DNA from: Pectobacterium araliae
GTDB lineage: Bacteria; Pseudomonadota; Gammaproteobacteria; Enterobacterales; Enterobacteriaceae
Length of the DNA stretch: 64,000 nt
Direction: 5' to 3'
Assembly: GCF_037076465.1 (NCBI RefSeq)
Contig: NZ_AP028908.1
Coordinates: 2,294,001-2,358,000 of the forward strand
Shown: positions 17,143 to 23,671 of the stretch, piece by piece
How the letters are laid out: each line of letters starts with the position of its first letter
Numbering within the stretch: the stretch's first letter is position 1
The notes under the pieces: generated by a model
Database searches by the model: none
What the model was told of the DNA's origin: nothing
The model's input: the letters and a program-made list of their open reading frames with translations, nothing else
Translations under genes and position numbers: made by a program

Positions 17143-17344
17143 GTGGTCGAAGTCCGGTAGTTTCAGATTTTGCGTCGAGGGAAGGTTACAAGAAAGCAGA
17201 GCGGGCGGCAATGTTATGCGCTATCTGGATGCAGTTCTACGCATACAGGATACGGGAGGGATGCCCAAGATCATTAAGATATTAATTTATTATTTAGGTA
17301 CATGCCGAATCGTTCAGACTCTTCAGCGATGGAAGATTAAGTTT

Positions 17345-17401
17345 TGTATAGCAATCCGTTACCAATTGAGCTAAGGTCTGTGTATAGCAATTTGTTACCA
17401 A
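17345..17401 (+). promoter_or_regulatory. paired direct repeats upstream of the toxin-antitoxin operon
   Basis: Two 21-bp copies (17345-17365 and 17381-17401) start TGTATAGCAA and end GTTACCAA. They differ at only two positions and are spaced 36 bp apart. They abut the Shine-Dalgarno of the antitoxin gene. The placement suits autoregulatory operators for the antitoxin's DNA-binding domain; this is inferred. Confidence 0.6.
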
Positions 17402-17414
17402 CTGGAGAACTCCC

Positions 17415-17699
17415 ATGCAAACCAGCGTCCGTAAGCCGACTCGTGATAAGCAAATTAATATCCGCGCTACTGATGAGGAACGCGCAGTGATTGATTATGC
17501 CGCAAGTTTGGTTAATAAAAACCGCACTGATTTCATCATTGAGAAAGCCGTACATGAGGCCCAGAATATCATTCTGGATCAGCGTGTGTTCGTCTTGGAG
17601 GATGCCAATTATCAGTCTTTTATTGAACAGCTTGAAGCGCCGGTACAAAATGTTGAAGGGCGTCAGCGCCTGATGGATGTGAAGCCTGAATGGAAATAA
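17415..17699 (+). CDS. DUF1778 (TacA/AtaR-type) antitoxin
   Basis: A 94-residue ribbon-helix-helix antitoxin. The N-terminus RDKQINIRATDEERAVIDYAASLVNKNRTDFIIEKAVHEA is typical DUF1778, and the C-terminal half (DANYQSFIEQLEAPV) is the expected toxin-neutralising segment. It overlaps the downstream acetyltransferase gene by 10 bases, the usual TacA-TacT arrangement. GGAG lies 9 bases before ATG 17415. It probably represses its own operon through the two 21-bp repeats upstream. Confidence 0.92.
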   Translation: MQTSVRKPTRDKQINIRATDEERAVIDYAASLVNKNRTDFIIEKAVHEAQNIILDQRVFVLEDANYQSFIEQLEAPVQNVEGRQRLMDVKPEWK

Positions 17700-18172
17700 A
17701 TGTTACGACGCCGACGTTGCTGACCGAAGGGCATGATCTTCAGTTATTCGATTGCGGTAATGAGGTGTTAAATGATTGGCTACGTCGCCGGGCGATTAAA
17801 AATCAGTACCTCAACGCATCGCGCACATTCGTCATTTGTCTTGAGTACACTCAGCGTGTAGTGGGTTACTATTCTATTGCAACTGGCTCCGTGAGCCACG
17901 CTGACTTAGGCCGTAGTTTACGTCAGAATATGCCCGATCCCGTTCCAGTTGTTCTGCTGGGGCGTCTTGCTGTCGATGTCTGTACTCAAGGTCATAGTTT
18001 CGGAAAATGGTTACTTAATGATGCTGTACTGCGTATTTCTAACTTAGCCGACCAAGTGGGCATCAAGGCTATCATGGTACATGCTATTGATAGCAAGGCT
18101 AGGGAGTTCTATGAATATTTTGGTTTCGTTCAATCCCCAATAGCAGCGAATACGTTGTTCTATAAAGTTTAA
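17690..18172 (+). CDS. GNAT-family toxin (TacT/AtaT type)
   Basis: A 160-residue GNAT acetyltransferase. In this toxin family the enzyme acetylates the amino acid on charged tRNAs and stops translation. Seen: the FDCGNEVLNDWLRRRAIKNQ start typical of TacT, the acetyl-CoA site VVLLGRLAVDVCTQGHSFGKWLL (about 85-107) and the catalytic Tyr in SKAREFYEYFGF. All expected parts are present, so it should be active. It ends 71 bases from the dif site. Which aminoacyl-tRNA it attacks cannot be read from the sequence. Confidence 0.92.
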   Translation: MEINVTTPTLLTEGHDLQLFDCGNEVLNDWLRRRAIKNQYLNASRTFVICLEYTQRVVGYYSIATGSVSHADLGRSLRQNMPDPVPVVLLGRLAVDVCTQGHSFGKWLLNDAVLRISNLADQVGIKAIMVHAIDSKAREFYEYFGFVQSPIAANTLFYKV

Positions 18173-18242
18173 GTCTGCTACATGTTGATTTGCTGGAAAG
18201 AGTGATGGTGGGATATGAAGTTATTTATCACTGCCATAATCA

Positions 18243-18270
18243 ATTTAACATAATATACATTATGCGAACC
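18243..18270 (-). other. dif: dif, XerC/XerD chromosome dimer resolution site
   Basis: On the minus strand the 28 bases read as an 11-base XerC-side arm GGTTCGCATAA, a 6-base centre TGTATA and an 11-base XerD-side arm TTATGTTAAAT. The E. coli dif sequence as I recall it differs only at the fourth base of the first arm (GGTG versus GGTT). It lies between ydfG/digH-side and osmC-side genes that also surround dif in E. coli. It marks the replication terminus. Confidence 0.92.
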
Positions 18271-18351
18271 AATAGAGACACAGGCAGGAACTGGCCGTTC
18301 CGCTGAGTAATTATGTCCTGACGTATGTATCAGCATGATCGGAGATTGCAT

Positions 18352-18570
18352 ATGCTGATATATAACGTTTTTGGGCGGCATATTGGCGTTCAACGTAAGA
18401 ATGATCGGTGGCTGGTATTTCGTGCCGACCTGACGGAGAGAAAGTTTTCTCGACTCTATGACATCGCTATTCCAGACGATATGACAGAAAGCGAGATTGC
18501 CGGCTGGCTGGGTGACATTTTCCATGAAGCCGCAACCGAGCGTCATCCAAATGTGGAACGCATCGAATAA
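18352..18570 (+). CDS. small conserved hypothetical protein (DUF7661-like)
   Basis: A 72-residue cytosolic protein: LIYNVFGRHIGVQRKNDRWLVFRADLTERKFSRLYDIAIPDDM, then TESEIAGWLGDIFHEAATERHP. I recall near-identical proteins in soft-rot and related bacteria, but no function. ATG 18352 was chosen because GGAG sits 7 bases upstream; the open frame extends 9 codons further without a good site. A hairpin (AATTTTGG / CCAAAATT, 18643-18663) may terminate it. Confidence 0.75.
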   Translation: MLIYNVFGRHIGVQRKNDRWLVFRADLTERKFSRLYDIAIPDDMTESEIAGWLGDIFHEAATERHPNVERIE

Positions 18571-18659
18571 AGATTTTCTGATGCGCTGCTGAAGCATATC
18601 GCCAGCAGGCTAAAGCAGAACTGGTTTACAGCATGTGGCATCAATTTTGGCCTGACCAA

Positions 18660-18684
18660 AATTTTCGATATCCAAACTGACCCC
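18660..18684 (-). repeat. copy of a Tn3-family terminal inverted repeat (outer 25 bp)
   Basis: Read on the minus strand from 18684 this is GGGGTCAGTT and onward for 25 bases. It is identical to the outer 25 bases of the 38-bp Tn3-type end at 63561-63598. The inner part diverges into the hairpin at 18643-18663. It suggests a transposon once ended here, with the element lying to the left. Confidence 0.7.
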
Positions 18685-18754
18685 TTATTTATCTGAGCCT
18701 CGGTGCATTTTCCTCTACAATGTGTTTTCCAGCCCGCTTATCAGGTCAATTCCC

Positions 18755-19021
18755 ATGCCCAGACTGACTCAGAAAGACATGACAGAAAATGAACAGCGTC
18801 AGCTTAAAACGTTACTCGATCAGGCTAGAAAAAAACAGAGCCGTCCGCTGACCAACTCTGAAAGTAATCATATTAAAGACGACTACATCGATAAGCTGAT
18901 GAAGGAACGTGAAGCCGTGGCAAAACAAACACGGGCAGAGAAGAAGAAAGCGAAGTTTAAACCTGATACTTCCACAACTTATGAATGGTCCGCGAATACA
19001 AATTTACGCGGTCGTCGCTAG
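18755..19021 (+). CDS. yjbD: DUF3811 protein YjbD
   Basis: An 88-residue, highly basic and polar protein: PRLTQKDMTENEQRQLKTLLDQARKKQSRPLTN, then NHIKDDYIDKLMKEREAVAKQ and a C-terminus WSANTNLRGRR. This is collinear with E. coli YjbD (DUF3811), which has no known function. ATG 18755 was chosen to match the family N-terminus; 11 extra codons upstream are possible. A CCCGGC/GCCGGG stem lies just downstream (19048-19071). Confidence 0.85.
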   Translation: MPRLTQKDMTENEQRQLKTLLDQARKKQSRPLTNSESNHIKDDYIDKLMKEREAVAKQTRAEKKKAKFKPDTSTTYEWSANTNLRGRR

Positions 19022-19154
19022 CCTCGCTGTACCATTAGACGTGTTGCCCGGCAACGCCTTAGGGTCGCCGGGTGATCGTGTTTGAACTTTAGCGGCGCAG
19101 GAATGAACAAGAATAAGGGGCGAAGGCTAGAGATCGTTTTTTTATCTCATAGAC

Positions 19155-19631
19155 TTAGCTACCCTCTGACTCCAGACTTTTGTGCATGTTAAAACCCGTA
19201 ATCTGGAACCCCTGCTTTTCATATAACGCTTTGGCGACCGGGTTATGCGTAGCGACTCTCAGTCCGATTTCTCGAATACCTACCGCCGCGACTGCCACGT
19301 CCAGCGCTGCCAATGAGGCTTTACCGAAACCGCGCCCCCGCCACGCGGGTAGAAGGTAAAAATCAGAGACCCAAGCCGAATTTCCGTTCAGAACCACCCA
19401 CAAATAGCCGATGATGACACCGTCGTCATGTGAAGACTGAATGGACCATAATTTATTGGCTGGCGTATGACTGCCCTGTGGTAGCGCAATATCGATTGAT
19501 TGCGTGGCAATTGCCCTCGCCTTTTCCGCATCATATCCTCGGGACTCTTGTAGATCCTGAGCATATTCAAGAATAAAAAACTGGCGATAGCCAGGGTAAT
19601 CCCCCTCAGCCATATCCATTAAATTTATCAT
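19155..19631 (-). CDS. GNAT family N-acetyltransferase
   Basis: A 158-residue GNAT enzyme. The acetyl-CoA loop is LPAWRGRGFGKASLAALD (R/Q-x-x-G-x-G/A motif, about 98-115), followed by IGLRVATHNPVAKALYEKQGF, the typical C-terminal strand-helix with a catalytic Tyr. The N-terminal half (EYAQDLQESRGYDAEKARAIATQSID) resembles single-domain small-molecule or antibiotic-type GNATs. The substrate is unknown. ATG 19631 is preferred: it starts the family-like MINLMDMAEGDY and has GGGGA upstream. It stands alone. Confidence 0.85.
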   Translation of the reverse strand: MINLMDMAEGDYPGYRQFFILEYAQDLQESRGYDAEKARAIATQSIDIALPQGSHTPANKLWSIQSSHDDGVIIGYLWVVLNGNSAWVSDFYLLPAWRGRGFGKASLAALDVAVAAVGIREIGLRVATHNPVAKALYEKQGFQITGFNMHKSLESEGS

Positions 19632-19845
19632 GGTGTTTATTCCCCACATTTGAGTGATGGTCAGCCGCGTATTGAGAATGTCTTCGCGGCTGACGGCTTC
19701 ATTATTGAGATAGTAATGGACGTATATCCTTCAATCACCGTATCCAGCGAACACGCGGTCGCAATACTGAAATGAAGATGAAGTGATTTTCTGCTGCGCG
19801 TCATCCATACCGCAATATCAGCCGATCATCATCTTTATAATAAAA

Positions 19846-19881
19846 AAAGCCGCCAGTGAGATCGCTTCCCACTGGCGGCTT
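19846..19881 (-). terminator. terminator of cybC
   Basis: Perfect 12-bp stem AAGCCGCCAGTG / CACTGGCGGCTT followed on minus by TTTTTTTATTA, 20 bases past the cybC stop. Confidence 0.9.
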
Positions 19882-19900
19882 ATGGTAAACGAAAAGCGAT

Positions 19901-20296
19901 TTAGCCTCTCAATTTACTGTGATATTCACCTTTCAAGGTGTTGATTTCCGCGAGTGCTGCTTTAGCTTCACTCAGTTTACCGGCATCCGCGAGAGCCTGC
20001 GCGCTGTCGACTTTTTGCAAAATCTTATCCAGACCTTCCACATAGGCTTTTCTATCTGGACCATCTGCAGGCTGCTTGGCGAAATCAGGCGGCACCTGTG
20101 TTTTGGCATTCACAACATACTCACGGAATGTGCTCAGCGCCGTTTTCAACGCTGTAGCATCGTCCGCTTTAGTCGCGGCAGTATAACTTTTTTGCATACC
20201 GCGCATGTCTTCCGACACGGTCGCATTTACTAAAACAGGTGTCAGCAAACTACCGGCCAACAGCACAGAAAAACAGATCTTGGTCATTCTATTCAT
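19901..20296 (-). CDS. cybC: cytochrome b562, periplasmic
   Basis: A 131-residue soluble cytochrome b562: signal peptide (about 25 residues, ending VNA) and a four-helix bundle. If cleavage follows VNA, the axial ligands fall at mature Met7 (ATVSEDM) and His102 (GEYH), the numbering known for E. coli cytochrome b562. Sequence identity with the E. coli protein is otherwise modest. ATG 20296 was chosen because GAGAG lies upstream and it starts the signal peptide; a GTG at 20320 would add 8 polar residues. Its electron-transfer partner is unknown. Confidence 0.88.
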   Translation of the reverse strand: MNRMTKICFSVLLAGSLLTPVLVNATVSEDMRGMQKSYTAATKADDATALKTALSTFREYVVNAKTQVPPDFAKQPADGPDRKAYVEGLDKILQKVDSAQALADAGKLSEAKAALAEINTLKGEYHSKLRG

Positions 20297-20571
20297 CTTG
20301 AACTCTCGCTTGTGTTCCACAGCACGACATACTCAGAGAATCTGGCCACCACAGCCGACCAGCCCAATATTGCTTTTATTCTTTATAGTGCGTCCTACGC
20401 CATGACCAGATTACTCCGTAATGGCAATTCTGATTTTATGGTTATAATCGTAAAGATGTTAAATTATTTTTAATCGTTTCGCTGTTTTTGATTGGACAAA
20501 TGTAAAAAAGCTCGCCAATGTCGCTTGGCAAGCCCTTTTATCGAAAAAATCTGTAGGATTACGGCAGGTCG

Positions 20572-21000
20572 TTAGTTCAGTTGATAGTCCAACGTAATGT
20601 CGGCTTTGAGCACTTTTGAGACGGGGCAACCCGCTTTCGCTTTTTGGATAATCTTATCGAACGCGGCTTCATCAATCCCTGGTAGCTTCACCGTGCTGTG
20701 AAGCGCGATTTTAGTGATCGCAAATCCCCCCTCGACTTTATCCAACGATACATCTGCCGTGGTATCAATTGACTCGGGTTTATGGCCTTCTTCGCCGAGC
20801 ATCAGCGATAGCGCCATAGAGAAACAGGCCGCATGCGCCGCGCCAAGCAGTTCTTCCGGATTGGTACCCGTTTTGCCCTCAAAGCGGGTATTGAAGCCAT
20901 AAGGTTGCTGCTGCAATGCACCGCTTTCCGTTGAAACCGTGCCCTTTCCCTGCTTGATATCACCTTCCCAATGCGCTTGTCCTTTCTTATGAATAGTCAT
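20572..21000 (-). CDS. osmC: OsmC organic hydroperoxide reductase
   Basis: A 142-residue OsmC/Ohr peroxidase that reduces organic hydroperoxides. The two catalytic Cys are in AAHAACFSMALSL (about 60) and KAGCPVSKVL (about 125), and an Arg-containing N-terminal region YGFNTRFEG is present. It begins MTIHKKGQAHWEGDIKQGKGT, essentially as in E. coli OsmC. It is osmotically and stationary-phase induced in E. coli. It is divergent from the expansin gene across a 336-base spacer. Confidence 0.95.
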   Translation of the reverse strand: MTIHKKGQAHWEGDIKQGKGTVSTESGALQQQPYGFNTRFEGKTGTNPEELLGAAHAACFSMALSLMLGEEGHKPESIDTTADVSLDKVEGGFAITKIALHSTVKLPGIDEAAFDKIIQKAKAGCPVSKVLKADITLDYQLN

Positions 21001-21336
21001 GCAATCTCCTCGTTATAGATTAGCCAGTGGCAGCTATCTGAGTTGAAGCGTAAGTCACGTCCTTTAAACCGTAGAACATATTTGGAATAAATCCAAATCT
21101 ATTATTCTATTCACATAATTATTTTACCATATATAAATAAACCCAGTGATATATTCACTGCTTATTACCTTAAGATAAAACCGATTTACTTATTTATAAA
21201 AAAGCCTGATTATCGGTGTACCAAAACGATAGGTTTTCAACGTAGTGGATTCTCAAAACATGGATTCCTGTTTTGGTTTTTTATTTTTTTACCACTCATC
21301 TATGTTATTACTCTTGAATCATATTGGATGTGAAAC
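21001..21336. other. AT-rich divergent spacer between osmC and the expansin gene
   Basis: No gene seen. It holds the osmC promoter (minus), an AT-rich stretch (21090-21210) suited to promoters or nucleoid-protein binding, and the attenuator-like hairpin set at 21204-21283 on plus. Confidence 0.5.
21221..21283 (+). promoter_or_regulatory. attenuator-like leader with intrinsic terminator before the expansin gene
   Basis: CAAAACA (21254-21260) pairs with TGTTTTG (21269-21275) and is followed by a long T-rich tract: an intrinsic terminator 54 bases before the expansin ATG, with no plus-strand gene upstream. CCAAAAC at 21221-21227 is complementary to GTTTTGG at 21270-21276, so it can pair with the terminator's right arm instead and act as an antiterminator. 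A small RNA ending here is the alternative reading. Confidence 0.5.
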
Positions 21337-22026
21337 ATGAATAAAATAACGTCGTTAACACTGTCTGCATTATGCTTTATCCCGCTAATCAATACCGCTC
21401 ATGCCCAATGGGAACTGGACGATATTTGTTACGGCTACGCAACCGCAACGGGTTCTGGGTATCAGGGCGGCGCGCTCTTGTTGGATCCGATTCCACAGGA
21501 CATGGAGATCACCGCGTTAAACCGGAGCCAACTGGATTATCGCGGTATTAAAGCGTCATTGGCAGGGGCTTACCTGAAAGTGAATGGCCCAAAAGGCAGC
21601 ACGGTGGTTTATGTCACGGATCTTTATCCAGAAGGTGGCGATTGCGCATTAGATTTATCGTTTAATGCATTCGAGAAAATAGGCGACCTACAAGATGGGA
21701 AAATTAATATCGACTGGACGCTGATCGAAGCGCCGGTCAATGGCAACGTTATTTATCGTATAAAGGAGGGTTCAAACCCTTATTGGGCTGCGGTGCAATT
21801 CAGAAATGTAAAATATCCGGTTATTGAAATGAAATATAGGCGCGACAATCAATGGATCGCGGCACAAAAAACCGATTACAACCACTTTATTGTGGAGCAT
21901 GTAGGAATGAATGATATCCCCATTGAATTTACCGATGTAAAAGGTAACGTCCTCAGTGATACGCTGCCGCCGATGTCACAAAGCACTTCATCTGCATATC
22001 TGATCACGGGCAACGTCCAACTGTAA
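21337..22026 (+). CDS. exl1: bacterial expansin (EXLX1/Exl1 type), plant cell-wall loosening
   Basis: A 229-residue secreted expansin closely resembling Bacillus subtilis EXLX1. The signal peptide (1-23, ending AHA) precedes D1, a six-stranded double-psi barrel: YGYATATGSGYQGGALLLDPIP and VVYVTDLYPEGGDCALDLS, whose Asp matches the key D1 acid. D2 is a cellulose-binding domain (about 130-229): GSNPYWAAVQFRNVKYPV and TDYNHF. Of the three aromatic residues that line the EXLX1 cellulose platform, one Trp is replaced by Tyr (PYWAA instead of a WW pair). Expansins loosen cellulose networks without hydrolysis; Exl1 is reported as a virulence factor in Pectobacterium. The type II secretion route is inferred. 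Confidence 0.93.
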   Translation: MNKITSLTLSALCFIPLINTAHAQWELDDICYGYATATGSGYQGGALLLDPIPQDMEITALNRSQLDYRGIKASLAGAYLKVNGPKGSTVVYVTDLYPEGGDCALDLSFNAFEKIGDLQDGKINIDWTLIEAPVNGNVIYRIKEGSNPYWAAVQFRNVKYPVIEMKYRRDNQWIAAQKTDYNHFIVEHVGMNDIPIEFTDVKGNVLSDTLPPMSQSTSSAYLITGNVQL

Positions 22027-22040
22027 TCGCTCACAACGTC

Positions 22041-22070
22041 GAGGGAAGCTGACACGACGCAGCATCCCTC
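22041..22070 (+). terminator. hairpin downstream of the expansin gene
   Basis: GAGGGA-a-GCTG / CAGC-a-TCCCTC, a 10-bp stem with one symmetric A-A mismatch, 15 bases past the stop. It is followed by ATTTCT, a weak T-tract. Confidence 0.6.
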
Positions 22071-22292
22071 ATTTCTGCCAACTTTTTTGTCAGCATTTTC
22101 ATTGCATTATCTGGATATTGTCCACTGTTTGTGAGTACACGTCGCGCTTCCCACTTTTTCTATTGCTCAAATATTTGTTAGTTTTATCACTTCTTTAAGC
22201 GTTTGATTCGCCATCATTCGCACTACAGTATACCCTGTCGCAGATTAATTCTATTTTCTGCTTTAGGCATCATTACAAAAGGTCTCTTTTGC

Positions 22293-23669
22293 GTGGCAAA
22301 ATTATTTTTACGTAGTGGAAGTTTGGATGATTTTCTGGCGCTGGGTGAGAACGGGCAGCCAGTTTACGCATCGGCACTTCAATTGCGGGAAACGTTACGT
22401 CTCAGAAAACAGCAGCAAATTGCCGATTGTCTGGCGATTCCCCAACCCAACGAGCATGGCGACCGCATTGACTGGTATGCGCCAATTGACGGTAAAGTTA
22501 CCTCCTGGATTGCTGCCAGCGAAGAAGAACGAGAAAAGGCGCTGTCGTTACTGGAAACCTATCAAACTGCGGTTGCCGACATCAGCCTGCGTACGCAAAA
22601 TGCAGAGAAAGCAGGGCAGAAACTTTTCGGTGTCCTGCTGGCAAAAGCAATACAGTTTCCCGGCGCAAACCACGTCTATCTAGTTGATGGTAAGCCAGTC
22701 TTAACATTCTGGGGCTTCGTCAATCTCGATAAGAAATCCCGTCTTGATGCGTTAGACTGCCTGCGACCGGTCATCAAGGACGCTGAGCCGCTTGCGGTCA
22801 CACCGACTCCCGCCCCACCGCTTCCATTGGTTGACCCTGAACCCGTGCCAGAACCACAGCCTATCGTTCAGCCTGAGTCTGTCGAGCCAACACCAGCGCT
22901 TGCCGCTGCGGCAGCATTGCCTGCTCGTCCGCCGTTCTTCCGTCTATGGTGGCTGTTACCTGCCGCCGCGCTGTTAGCTATTTTGGCATTGCAAATACGT
23001 GGCTGCGTGTCAGGACAAGACGACAAACCGACATCCGAACAGGTTGCAACGGTCAAGCAGGAAAAACGCGCATTGCCTTCCTCTACGCCGGCTGAGCCCA
23101 CACCGCCACCCGCTCCACCTGTCGTAGAAAAAGAGAGCGTAAAAGCCGTTGAGCCACCCGTTTCAGCACCGCCGATTGTAGAGGCAGTCAAACCAGAAGC
23201 CCCTGCGGTTGTTGAACCCAAAGAGCCTGTTGCACCACCGATTGAACCGGTTATCGACCCAGTGCCAGCACTTCCTGCGGGCAAAGATGATTTAGTGATG
23301 CCTGCCGATGCAGTGAAAATCGGTTCCATCAAATTCCTGAATGGCAACTGGCGCGTCATTGTTGATGGGAAAGCCCCGATTACCGGCAGACCACCTAGCC
23401 TGCGCTACCAAATCCAAAATGGTAAAGGGACGGCGCGTATTACTCATGGTGACGGTGTCACGTGTCGCGCCAATGTTGAGGCAGGATTAATGAGCTCCGG
23501 CAATTTGATCATCAACAGTCGTTCTGGTGCCCGCTGTTCCGATAATTCACGTTTCCAAATGCCAGAACTGGTCTGTAAACAAGGTGCCTCCGGCGCTGCG
23601 GCGGAGTGTATTGGTCGCTATGACGAAAACACCGTTTTCCCGATGACGATAAAGCGCGAGAGTAAATAA
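22293..23669 (+). CDS. srfA: SrfA family protein
   Basis: A 458-residue protein at the head of an srfABC operon. The N-terminal domain (1-165, AKLFLRSGSLDDFLALGENGQPVYASALQL) is followed by a Pro/Glu/Val-rich linker, one transmembrane segment (about 215-235, LWWLLPAAALLAILALQI), a second long Pro/Ala-rich linker, and a globular C-terminal domain (about 330-458, VKIGSIKFLNGNWRVIVDG) with several Cys. The protein probably spans the inner membrane with the C-domain outside. GTG 22293 was chosen because family similarity starts at AKLFLRSG. SrfA/B/C were named as SsrB-regulated factors in Salmonella; the molecular role is not established. Confidence 0.85.
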   Translation: MAKLFLRSGSLDDFLALGENGQPVYASALQLRETLRLRKQQQIADCLAIPQPNEHGDRIDWYAPIDGKVTSWIAASEEEREKALSLLETYQTAVADISLRTQNAEKAGQKLFGVLLAKAIQFPGANHVYLVDGKPVLTFWGFVNLDKKSRLDALDCLRPVIKDAEPLAVTPTPAPPLPLVDPEPVPEPQPIVQPESVEPTPALAAAAALPARPPFFRLWWLLPAAALLAILALQIRGCVSGQDDKPTSEQVATVKQEKRALPSSTPAEPTPPPAPPVVEKESVKAVEPPVSAPPIVEAVKPEAPAVVEPKEPVAPPIEPVIDPVPALPAGKDDLVMPADAVKIGSIKFLNGNWRVIVDGKAPITGRPPSLRYQIQNGKGTARITHGDGVTCRANVEAGLMSSGNLIINSRSGARCSDNSRFQMPELVCKQGASGAAAECIGRYDENTVFPMTIKRESK

Positions 23670-23671
23670 TC

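Noticed and set aside
17345..18270. Xer-integrated mobile element (IMEX) at dif carrying the toxin-antitoxin genes
   Set aside because: A second dif-like arm would be required on the far side; none was seen between 17.1 and 18.2 kb.
18643..18663. Extending the Tn3 repeat match at 18.66 kb to the full 38 bp
   Set aside because: Past 25 bases the sequence diverges into an AATTTTGG/CCAAAATT hairpin, so only the outer 25 bases are claimed.
22868..23359. Minus-strand 163-codon ORF rich in Gly, Ser and Thr inside srfA
   Set aside because: It is the antisense of the Pro/Ala/Val-rich linker; composition alone explains its length.
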